64,000 bases of DNA, from assembly GCF_009650605.1 (NCBI RefSeq), contig NZ_WAJT01000002.1, positions 1-64,000 of the forward strand, given 5' to 3'. The notes under the pieces were generated by a model. The model saw only the letters and a list, made by a program, of their open reading frames with translations, did not search any database and was not told where the DNA came from. Shown piece after piece: positions 16,927 through 24,293 of the stretch. A program made the translations under genes and the position numbers. Within the stretch, counting starts at the first letter, position 1, and each line of letters begins with the position of its first letter. Origin of the DNA: Labrenzia sp. CE80 (lineage in GTDB: Bacteria; Pseudomonadota; Alphaproteobacteria; Rhizobiales; Stappiaceae).

Positions 16927-17465
16927 TTTTCAGGTTCCTCAAGCGCGAGATCAACCGTGAGACAAACGCTCTCGTCACCAAGTTCTTTTAAAGAAATACT
17001 TGCATTATAGTCGATTGCGAGTTCAAGCAGCCCAAGATTTTTGTCTGGGGCGCTTTCGGAAAATAGCTCCGCCATATATGCCTCTTCCGCATTTTCGGCA
17101 TGCGCCAAGTCTATTGTTGATTGAAAAAAACGAGCGGCGCTACCATCGCAGGGGATCGTGAGTTCGATCCGGTCGATTTCGTCACATCGATGAAGTGCGC
17201 AGCGCAAAGTGCCTTTTTCAGCTCGCGCGTGGAATGCCGTCTCCATAATTTCATTCATCGCGGATGAAAACAGATTGGCAAATCGCAAGGAGTCCATGCG
17301 GTTATGGCTGATCATGCGCGAGGCATAACTCGATATCTGGTCACAATGAGCCCAATCGGACCCAAACTGACGTACATCCATATCGATTTCCAGCAGCTGT
17401 TTAAAATCACGCTGACAGGGAACTGATTTCGGGGAACTTGTCATTGTAATAGTCCCGTAAGACAC
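16923..17465 (-). CDS. degenerate HATPase-like protein, first gene of partner-switch operon
   Basis: A 180-residue distant paralogue of the slr1658-type protein at 12809. The N-box-like helix AMNEIMETAFHARAEKG and the C-terminal NLGLLELAIDYNASISL match its NEILENAIKF and GLGLLTLMNDYDARLGW, but the G2 glycines are largely lost (PDKNLGLL). ATP binding is therefore doubtful, and it may be a pure binding partner for the STAS-like domain of the next gene, with which it overlaps by 4 nt. The start may be the GTG at 17465 or the ATG at 17444. It opens a five-gene operon reaching 12437. Confidence 0.6.
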   Translation of the reverse strand: MSYGTITMTSSPKSVPCQRDFKQLLEIDMDVRQFGSDWAHCDQISSYASRMISHNRMDSLRFANLFSSAMNEIMETAFHARAEKGTLRCALHRCDEIDRIELTIPCDGSAARFFQSTIDLAHAENAEEAYMAELFSESAPDKNLGLLELAIDYNASISLKELGDESVCLTVDLALEEPEN

Positions 17466-17732
17466 ATCCGGTGAGGCAATTCTATGCGTGTGAAGATTGC
17501 AGATTGCTTAAAATGAAGGAGCCAATAACTCCATGGAATCAGAAGTATATTGCGTCGTGCACAGCAGCAATGAATTATATTGATTTAACAGCAATATGTC
17601 ACATGGGCGGATCCTTTGTATCGTATCTCTTGCAAAGTAGGCGGATTTCCAGAGCGCAGTGAAATAAGGTAGGAATCATATTGTTTCAAACGTATGTAAG
17701 TTCGTGCCCTCAGCCAGAGTTGTTTTATTGAG
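17466..17732. promoter_or_regulatory. AT-rich divergent promoter region
   Basis: A 267-bp spacer separates the minus-strand partner-switch operon from the plus-strand SpoIIE phosphatase. It is visibly more AT-rich than its surroundings and must hold both promoters. No consensus site could be assigned with confidence. Confidence 0.4.
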
Positions 17733-18671
17733 ATGAGTGATAAAAGCACTGAAGTTGCCGCATTTGAAAACGATCCTAAGCATGGCGCGGACTCATCGGA
17801 GTTGGCCGTCAGGGCCGAGCTTGAAGATCTGAAAGCGGAGCATGCGGACCTGAAATTGCTCTATGAGGCGATGATCGAACATGGCGAGGCCGTTGAAGAC
17901 CAGCTTGCCGAAAATAATATCTTGCTGCGGGAGACCCAGAAGAGGCTGGAAGCTGAGCTGGCGGATGCTGCAAACTACGTAATGTCGATCCTGCCTGAGC
18001 CGCGTGAGGAAGCACCGCAAGCGACCTGGTCACTTGTTCCTTCCACGGAGTTGGGAGGCGATTCTTTCGGCTATCATGATATCGATGACGATCACTTCGC
18101 AATCTATCTCATCGATGTCTGTGGGCACGGCGTTGGGGCGGCCTTGCTCTCTGTGACGATCATCAATGTGCTGCGGGCCGGTGCCTTGCCGACTACAGAC
18201 TTCAAGAATCCCAGCGAGGTCTTGTTTCGCCTCAACAATGCGTTCCCGATGGAACGCCAGAACAATATGTTTTTCACGATCTGGTATGGCATCTATCAGA
18301 GATCAAGCGGCAAATTGACGTTTGCCTCAGGGGGGCACCCAGCCGCGATTCACCTCAGGCCTGCGAGTGACGGCAAAGTTCAAAACCGTCTCCTTGGCAG
18401 CGAGCAAGGCATGGTCATCGGCGCAATTCCGAACATGGATTTCGATGCAGACGAATTTGTTCTGCAGTCCGGTGATCGGCTACTGGTTCTCAGCGACGGG
18501 ACTTATGAGGTTGAGAGCCCGGAAGGAGATGTTGTTTCTCTTGCAGATCTTGCTGATTACGCCTCAGGCCTCAGCGGGCATTTGCCGGATGAGCTGTATA
18601 GTTGGATCAGAGGCCTTAACAGCGACAGCCCACTGCCAGATGACTATTCGATGGTTCAGCTGACATTCTAA
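17733..18671 (+). CDS. cytoplasmic SpoIIE/RsbU-type phosphatase with coiled coil
   Basis: 312 residues. An N-terminal coiled coil (about 25-95, with heptads around LEDLKAEHADLKLLYEAMI) is followed by a SpoIIE PP2C domain (about 100-312). Metal-ligand motifs are divergent but retain the acids (ELGGDSFGYHDI, LIDVCGHGVGAA, LVLSDGTYEV). There is no membrane segment or receiver domain, so its input probably comes through the coiled coil. It converges on an RsbW-like and an RsbV-like gene 30 bp away, making a complete phosphatase/kinase/antagonist set beside tssA. It probably dephosphorylates the STAS protein at 19187. Confidence 0.85.
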   Translation: MSDKSTEVAAFENDPKHGADSSELAVRAELEDLKAEHADLKLLYEAMIEHGEAVEDQLAENNILLRETQKRLEAELADAANYVMSILPEPREEAPQATWSLVPSTELGGDSFGYHDIDDDHFAIYLIDVCGHGVGAALLSVTIINVLRAGALPTTDFKNPSEVLFRLNNAFPMERQNNMFFTIWYGIYQRSSGKLTFASGGHPAAIHLRPASDGKVQNRLLGSEQGMVIGAIPNMDFDADEFVLQSGDRLLVLSDGTYEVESPEGDVVSLADLADYASGLSGHLPDELYSWIRGLNSDSPLPDDYSMVQLTF

Positions 18672-18700
18672 GACCAAACCTTCGCTTCTCTCATTTTGGA

Positions 18701-19135
18701 CTATTCGTCGGTGGCATTCAGGTCCACTGTAACAGTGGTGATGTTTGCCAAGCCTTGCCTCCGATTTTCAACTTTCTTGGCAAGTTGATGAACCAGAAAC
18801 AGACCGAGCCCGCCAATCCGATGATCTGCTATCGCATTCTCTTGGTCGGGACCGTCTGGTGAGGCTGCGCTGTCGAATTCGACAGCGTGATTTCGAAAGA
18901 CGAGGCTTATCTCTCCCTCAGCCAGGGAAATATCCAGCGCGATTTCGTCTGATCCCTCATCGGGGTAGCCGTACATGACCGTGTTGGAGAAAAGCTCTTC
19001 TGAAATTAATAGGATTGATCGGCGTGTATAATCGGGGACCGCGAAACTCGAACAAAAACCTTCAAGAGCCTGGTAGATTTGAGGTAGCTCTTCTAGCGTA
19101 TTTCCCACAATGACCTGAGTGAATGCAGTCGCCAT
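18701..19135 (-). CDS. RsbW-like anti-sigma/serine kinase (HATPase_c_2)
   Basis: A 144-residue GHKL ATPase. The N-box is EELFSNTVMYGYPDEG (about 46-61) and the glycine-rich lid is IGGLGLFLVHQLAKKV (about 106-121). Size and motifs match RsbW/SpoIIAB-type kinases that phosphorylate a STAS antagonist and sequester a target, classically a sigma factor. It follows the STAS gene by 51 nt, as in rsbV-rsbW and spoIIAA-AB. No sigma factor lies nearby, so the target may be another protein, possibly in the adjacent T6SS; that is inference. Confidence 0.85.
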   Translation of the reverse strand: MATAFTQVIVGNTLEELPQIYQALEGFCSSFAVPDYTRRSILLISEELFSNTVMYGYPDEGSDEIALDISLAEGEISLVFRNHAVEFDSAASPDGPDQENAIADHRIGGLGLFLVHQLAKKVENRRQGLANITTVTVDLNATDE

Positions 19136-19186
19136 AGGTTTTCATCCAGCCATGTGCAGGGTTTTTTTGGAAACGAATGGGCGTTC

Positions 19187-19552
19187 TCAGGGGTCAGAGC
19201 TTGCTGTTTGACTCAAGCCGGCCATATCGAAAGCGGCATCTTGGTTTTCCGCGACCGTGACAATCTTCAGGAAGCCCGAAACACGCAAAACGTCCATAAC
19301 CGAAGGGTTCGTCGCGAAAAGAATGAATTTGCGGCCGAATGGGGCGAGCTTCTTCGCGACGATCAAAATCGATCGCAGCCCGAAACTTGTCACGTAGTCG
19401 ACACCTGACATGTCCACAAGAAGGGGCCCATTCCCGTCTTCGACGCAGGACTGCAAATGGGCTTCGAAGGTTTTCGCCGTCAAAGTGTCTAGTTTACCTG
19501 CAGGGCAGATGATTTTTACATCGCCTTCAAGAGTGTCTTCAATGGTCAACAT
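19187..19552 (-). CDS. STAS-domain anti-anti-sigma factor (RsbV-like)
   Basis: A 121-residue STAS domain of normal length. The conserved segment LLVDMSGVDYVTSFGLRSIL (about 45-64) is the usual strand-loop-helix holding the phosphorylatable Ser; the candidate is the Ser before Phe-Gly-Leu (the family more often has SSGL or SSAGL). It is predicted to be phosphorylated by the downstream RsbW-like kinase and reset by the converging SpoIIE phosphatase. The start codon has AGGA only 1 nt upstream, so exact initiation is uncertain. Confidence 0.85.
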   Translation of the reverse strand: MLTIEDTLEGDVKIICPAGKLDTLTAKTFEAHLQSCVEDGNGPLLVDMSGVDYVTSFGLRSILIVAKKLAPFGRKFILFATNPSVMDVLRVSGFLKIVTVAENQDAAFDMAGLSQTASSDP

Positions 19553-19813
19553 TTCCTGGCCCGTTATGCTTATGTCATCGAAATCTCACCAATCTGTTGG
19601 ACTGATGAAGATATAATTTCTCTACCTTGAATCCTAAACATTACGCCAGCGCGAAGGTCTGGGCACGTTGAGCGAAGCCAATCTATTCAACATATGTGAA
19701 ACATAAAAGCGCAAGCATAGAAACAACTGACTTTCATGAACACAGCGAATCCGGCAGCATGGCTACAGTTATGATTGAATTTTTGCGTTATCTGATTTTC
19801 TAGGAACTTGAGT

Positions 19814-21499
19814 ATGCCCGAGGTAGATACCACAAGTCTGCTGAATGACCCGCGCGCCGACTACGGGGCCGTTGCGATCGCTGCAGGCACGTCGATTGAG
19901 GACTTTCGGGACACTGCGGAATTTGAGGCTCTAGAGGCAGATTTTCGCAAAACCGAAACAGAAGGGCCTTCCGCAGTCGATTGGAAATCGTATAATGCTC
20001 GCTCGCTTGAAGTCATAAAGGCCCAGTCCAAAGACCTGGTTCTTGGGACACGCCTCGCCTACGGTCTTTACCTTGATGAGGGCTACACGGGCCTAGGCGT
20101 TGGTCTGTCGATTTTGCGCGGCATGGTTTCGGAGCATTGGGAGGAACTCTTCCCGCCAGTCAAACGAGAACGCGGGCGCGTCGGTGCCTTTGATTGGCTT
20201 GCTGAAAAGCTGGCCCCGGCCGTCGAAGCCAAACCGCCAAGCGACGACGCGCTTGTCCATGCATTGGTGTCGCACGAGGTGTTGACGCAGCTTGACGATC
20301 TTCTTGAGCAGAAGCTGAGCAAGTACTCCGTTGCCATGGGTCCCTTGGTTCGCGCTTTGCGGCCGCATGCCAAGGCGGCTCAGCAAGTTCTGGACGCAGC
20401 TGCGGAAGCTGAGAAGCCGATGGAGGCTCCTGAGAACACTGCAATTCCCGAGGAGGATGGGCAGCAAGGGTCGTTGGCTGCGCAAGAAGCTGAGGCGCCA
20501 GCACCGCAGCCTGTTCAAGTTGCTCAGCCCGTGCCGCAACCGGCGCCCCCGCCAGCGGCAGCACCCGTAGAGGTTCCAGCCATACCGGCAGATGGCAATG
20601 CTGATGCTTCTGCGCAGGCAATTTTTAACGCTGCAAGCAAGGTCGCCACTTCGATACGCCAGCAATCACCGGCAGACTCCAGGGCTTATCTGTGCGCGCG
20701 TTTCGCCATATGGGGCCGCATTCAAGCTGCACCACCGAGTTCTGCTGGCAAAACATCGTTGCCGCCGCCTCAGAAAGCAAAATTAGCCGAGATAGAGGCG
20801 CTCTTGACGGCCGGGAATAATGAAGCGCTCGTTAGAGCGGCGGAATCAGGTTTTGTTGCATCGCCCTTCTGGTTAGATGCGCAATACCACGTTGCGAAGG
20901 CAATGCAGTCACTTGGCGCCGAATATGACGCGGCGAACAGAACTGTGACTGCCGAGTTGGCAAGTTTTCTAAAACGGGTTCCTGGCCTGGTTGAATTGTC
21001 TTTCAACAGTGGGATGAACTTTGCCAGCCCCGAAGCTCGTTCCTGGATCCAGGAGTTGACCCAGGCCCCTGGTGATGCCGGCGGTGGGGGATTGTCCGAG
21101 CTCGACATGGTTGCAGCCGCCGCAAATGCCGAGGGGCAATCCGGTCGTGTTCAGGGCGGTCTCCAGATGCTGAGTGACCACGCGAACAGTCGCCCCAGCG
21201 AGCGAGAGCGTTTTCTATCTCAAATCAGGATGGGTGAGTACTGCCTTCGGTTTGAGCTTCTTGCTCCGGTGTTTGCTCTTATTTCCCGCCTTCGGGAGAC
21301 GTCTGAAAAACGCGCTCTGGATATGTGGGAGCCGGAATTGGCAGTGGAACTGGCCAAATTATCCTGGAGATGCCTGTCGCACAAGAATGCGCGTCAGTTC
21401 ATTAACGAAGGACACGGTATTGAAATGAAAGCTGAAATAATGGGGACGCTCGCAGCGTTAAATCTGCCGGTCGCAGCTGAATTGAGCGGTCGGAAGTAG
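19814..21499 (+). CDS. tssA: T6SS protein TssA (ImpA/VasJ type)
   Basis: 561 residues from the ATG at 19814 (AGGAA 7 nt upstream; the TTG at 19808 is too close to the ribosome site). The N-terminal ImpA_N domain (about 10-190, with LVLGTRLAYGLYLDEGYTGL) is followed by an Ala/Pro/Gln-rich linker (about 200-265) and a C-terminal VasJ-type helical domain (about 270-555). TssA caps the baseplate or sheath end and guides sheath polymerisation. It is the first gene of the main plus-strand T6SS cluster, which runs to 38187. The 261-bp spacer before it should carry the cluster promoter; no sigma-54 site was found there. Confidence 0.93.
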   Translation: MPEVDTTSLLNDPRADYGAVAIAAGTSIEDFRDTAEFEALEADFRKTETEGPSAVDWKSYNARSLEVIKAQSKDLVLGTRLAYGLYLDEGYTGLGVGLSILRGMVSEHWEELFPPVKRERGRVGAFDWLAEKLAPAVEAKPPSDDALVHALVSHEVLTQLDDLLEQKLSKYSVAMGPLVRALRPHAKAAQQVLDAAAEAEKPMEAPENTAIPEEDGQQGSLAAQEAEAPAPQPVQVAQPVPQPAPPPAAAPVEVPAIPADGNADASAQAIFNAASKVATSIRQQSPADSRAYLCARFAIWGRIQAAPPSSAGKTSLPPPQKAKLAEIEALLTAGNNEALVRAAESGFVASPFWLDAQYHVAKAMQSLGAEYDAANRTVTAELASFLKRVPGLVELSFNSGMNFASPEARSWIQELTQAPGDAGGGGLSELDMVAAAANAEGQSGRVQGGLQMLSDHANSRPSERERFLSQIRMGEYCLRFELLAPVFALISRLRETSEKRALDMWEPELAVELAKLSWRCLSHKNARQFINEGHGIEMKAEIMGTLAALNLPVAAELSGRK

Positions 21500-21666
21500 A
21501 CTGCAAAGAGCAACTGCTCGAATTTATTTCGCCAACTTAGAAACAGCAAGTCAAATGTGTTGTTTCGGCTTTGGGAGTGTGTGTTTTGGGTTGCCGCTGG
21601 GATGCGATAGTCTATGCTCTTGACTGCATTTTTGCGGAGGCACTGTTTGATACGTAAGGAATTGTT

Positions 21667-22188
21667 ATGTCAAAAGAATCGTCAGTTGCTCCGAAGGAGC
21701 GCGTCAATATCAAATACAAGCCTGCAACCGGTGACGGCAAGGAAGAGGTCGAACTTCCGCTGAAAATGGTTGTTCTGGGTGATTACACCTTGAAAGACGA
21801 CGATACACCCGTCGAAGACCGGGCGCTTATCAATGTAAACAAAGATAATTTTGACGAAGTCATGAAAAGCCATGACTTGTCTCTCGATCTGGCCACAGAG
21901 AACAAACTTGTTGAGACCGCCGAAGGCGAAGAGTCGGATAACCTGTCCGTTTCATTGAAGTTTGAAAACCTCAAGGATTTCACCCCTGAGGCGATTGTTC
22001 GGCAAACACCTGAGTTGAACAAGTTGCTCGAGCTGCGCGAAGCTCTGGTCGCCATGAAAGGCCCGCTTGGGAATGTTCCTGCCTTTCGCAAGGCAATCCA
22101 GGGCGTGCTTGGCGATGAACAGTCTCGGGACAAGTTGATGGCTGAATTGACGGGAGCTATTGGCAAACCCGACGGCGCCGGCGACTAA
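21667..22188 (+). CDS. tssB: T6SS contractile sheath small subunit TssB (VipA)
   Basis: 173 residues, the usual VipA length. Hallmarks are the N-terminal Arg-Val-Asn-Ile strand, the conserved VELPLKMVVLGDYT, and the C-terminal helix PELNKLLELREALVAMKGPL. It forms heterodimers with TssC that polymerise into the sheath. AAGGA lies 6 nt before the ATG. It is separated from tssA by 167 bp and from tssC by 104 bp. Confidence 0.96.
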   Translation: MSKESSVAPKERVNIKYKPATGDGKEEVELPLKMVVLGDYTLKDDDTPVEDRALINVNKDNFDEVMKSHDLSLDLATENKLVETAEGEESDNLSVSLKFENLKDFTPEAIVRQTPELNKLLELREALVAMKGPLGNVPAFRKAIQGVLGDEQSRDKLMAELTGAIGKPDGAGD

Positions 22189-22292
22189 TTTTGAATTGCT
22201 GCATATTGGGGCGGCTCGTGCCTTGGCGCGATGGATCTGATTCAGACACGTCCCAATTATCTGTATGTATATTAAAGACGAGACCGTGAATC

Positions 22293-23777
22293 ATGGCTGA
22301 ATCCAAATTAGACCAACAAGTTTCCGGGCAGACGCAGGAAGAAGAAGCTTCGCTTCTCGATCAAATACTGCATGAGACCAAATTGGCGCCGAGTGATGAT
22401 GGCTATGATGTAGCCAAAAAGGGCGTTGCAGCCTTCATTTCGGAATTGCTGAAGCCGACCCGAGGCGACAGTCAGGTCAACAGCGCTGCAATCGATCAGA
22501 TGATTACCGAGATCGACAGCAAGCTGTCTGCGCAGGTCGACCAGATCCTGCACCATGAAGAGTTCAAGACGCTTGAATCTTCTTGGCGCAGCCTGAAGTT
22601 TGTCATCGACAGAACCGACTTCCGCCAGAACATCAAAGTCGAGATGATGAGCGTGTCGAAAGATGACTTGCTCGAGGACTTTGAAGACAGCCCGGAAGTT
22701 GTGAAGTCTGGCCTCTATCAACACATTTACACTGCTGAGTATGGTCAGTTCGGTGGTCAGCCAGTTGGCGCTGTCGTTGCAAACTACGACTTCGGCCCGG
22801 ACTCACAGGACGTAAAACTTGCGCAATATTGTGCAAGCGTCGGCTCAATGGCCCATGCACCCTTCATAGCTGCCGCCGCGCCTTCCATGTTCGGGGTCGA
22901 TAGCTTCGAAGAGATTCCAAACCTCAAGGATATGGAGTCCATCTTTGAGGGGCCGAAGCACGCGAAATGGAATTCCTTCCGAGAATCCGAAGACGCCCGG
23001 TATTTTGCGTTGGCAATGCCACGGTTTATGTTGCGGACACCCTATGGTCCCGAAACAACTCCAGTGAAGGCCTTCAACTACGAAGAGAAGGCTGAGGGCG
23101 GCAGCGAAAACTACCTTTGGGGCAATGCCTCATTTGCGCTGGCGACGAAACTCACGGACAGCTTCGCCAAATACCGGTGGTGCCCGAACATCATTGGCCC
23201 ACAGTCTGGTGGTGCGGTCGAGGACCTTCCGCTTCATACATTCGAGGCGATGGGGCAGCAGCAAAGCAAGATCCCGACCGAGGTTCTTGTCTCAGACCGC
23301 AAAGAGTTCGAATTGGCCGAACAAGGCTTCATCTCTTTGACCATGCGGAAAGGCAGTGACAATGCTGCCTTCTTCTCGGCCAATTCTGTCCAGAAGCCGA
23401 AATTCTTTGGCAACACCCCGGAAGCCAAGGATGCCGAGCTGAACTACACGCTTGGAACACAGCTGCCGTACATGATGATCATCAACCGCCTTGCTCACTA
23501 TATCAAGGTGCTGCAGCGTGAGAACATCGGAAGCTGGAAGGACAAGGGCGAACTGCAGTCCGAGCTGAACAATTGGATCAGGCAGTACGTCTCCGATCAG
23601 GATAACCCTTCTGCCGATGTGCGCTCCCGCCGTCCGCTGAGAAAGGCATCCATTACGGTCTCTGATGTTGCTGGTGAGCCAGGCTGGTACAGCGTTGGCA
23701 TGTCTGTTCAGCCTCACTTCAAGTATATGGGCGCTGACTTCACGCTGTCTCTTAAGGGCAAACTCGACAAGGCTTGA
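22293..23777 (+). CDS. tssC: T6SS contractile sheath large subunit TssC (VipB)
   Basis: 494 residues, full length. Family signatures include HHEEFKTLESSWRSLKFVI (about 85-103), the GQPVGAVVANYDFGPDSQDV region, MPRFMLRTPYG, and the C-terminal GWYSVGMSVQPHFKYMGADF, which ends in the canonical LSLKGKLDK. With TssB it builds the contractile sheath that drives Hcp/VgrG out of the cell. It is followed by a strong hairpin before tssE. Confidence 0.97.
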   Translation: MAESKLDQQVSGQTQEEEASLLDQILHETKLAPSDDGYDVAKKGVAAFISELLKPTRGDSQVNSAAIDQMITEIDSKLSAQVDQILHHEEFKTLESSWRSLKFVIDRTDFRQNIKVEMMSVSKDDLLEDFEDSPEVVKSGLYQHIYTAEYGQFGGQPVGAVVANYDFGPDSQDVKLAQYCASVGSMAHAPFIAAAAPSMFGVDSFEEIPNLKDMESIFEGPKHAKWNSFRESEDARYFALAMPRFMLRTPYGPETTPVKAFNYEEKAEGGSENYLWGNASFALATKLTDSFAKYRWCPNIIGPQSGGAVEDLPLHTFEAMGQQQSKIPTEVLVSDRKEFELAEQGFISLTMRKGSDNAAFFSANSVQKPKFFGNTPEAKDAELNYTLGTQLPYMMIINRLAHYIKVLQRENIGSWKDKGELQSELNNWIRQYVSDQDNPSADVRSRRPLRKASITVSDVAGEPGWYSVGMSVQPHFKYMGADFTLSLKGKLDKA

Positions 23778-23809
23778 TCGTTTCACGATCATGATGCGGG
23801 AACTACTTT

Positions 23810-23837
23810 CCGGGATGGCGTAACGGTGCCATCCCGG
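23810..23837 (+). promoter_or_regulatory. intercistronic hairpin overlapping the tssE ribosome-binding site
   Basis: A perfect 10-bp stem (23810-23819 with 23828-23837) and 8-nt loop follow tssC. There is no U-run after it, so it is not a classical terminator. The downstream arm ends in CCCGG and overlaps the only Shine-Dalgarno-like GGAG (23836-23839) before tssE. It could protect the tssBC message from 3' decay and lower tssE translation. Confidence 0.7.
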
Positions 23838-23851
23838 AGCAATCACAATGA

Positions 23852-24274
23852 GTGGCGATGATATCGGTCAGTCTTTTGCAGCGCCTGGAAGAAGACCTGC
23901 CGAATTATGCGGGATCGACGGCCAGCCAGGCTGAAAATGCATTGATGGACAGCATCTTGTTCAATCTGCGCATGTTGTTGAATAGCAACGCGGGGTGCTG
24001 TGAGACGCGTGCAGACTATGGGCTGGCGGATTTCAATGCACGTGGGCAAAGCCACCGCGACACAGCCGATGCATTGTGCCGGGATATCGAACGTCAAATA
24101 AGAATGTTCGAGCCACGCCTGCGCAATGCGATGGTACGGGTCGTCGAAGACGCAGCGCGGCCTTTGGAGTTTATCTTCAGCGTTGAAGCAGATCTGGCTT
24201 ACCCTGACAGGTCCGTACGCGTCAGATTTGATTCCGTGCTCGGAAGCGATGGGCAAGTCCGCCTCAACGTATAG
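23852..24274 (+). CDS. tssE: T6SS baseplate protein TssE (gp25-like)
   Basis: 140 residues, a gpW/gp25-like baseplate component homologous to phage T4 gp25, joining sheath to baseplate wedges. Recognisable features are the N-terminal SLLQRLEED, the SILFNLRMLLNSNAGCCETRADYGLADF segment and FEPRLRNAMVRVVED. The conserved Glu-Arg pair region is present in a variant form. The start is GTG 23852 or ATG 23858. An ATG at 23848 is better spaced from GGAG but opens a 28-codon frame. The ribosome site is partly sealed in the upstream hairpin. Confidence 0.9.
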   Translation: MAMISVSLLQRLEEDLPNYAGSTASQAENALMDSILFNLRMLLNSNAGCCETRADYGLADFNARGQSHRDTADALCRDIERQIRMFEPRLRNAMVRVVEDAARPLEFIFSVEADLAYPDRSVRVRFDSVLGSDGQVRLNV

Positions 24275-24293
24275 TTTAGAGTTGTTTTTGAAC

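Noticed and set aside
17471..17662. A 63-codon plus-strand frame in the divergent spacer
   Set aside because: No ribosome site, no recognisable protein features, and an AT-rich promoter region is the simpler reading.
19553..19813. Possible sigma-54 promoter before tssA (GGGCAC-like element)
   Set aside because: The -12 element (TTGC at the right spacing) is missing.
24126..24293. N-terminal extension of TssF by 56 residues
   Set aside because: It overlaps tssE in another frame and does not resemble protein. TssF homologues begin at the SYYRDELNYLREMG region.
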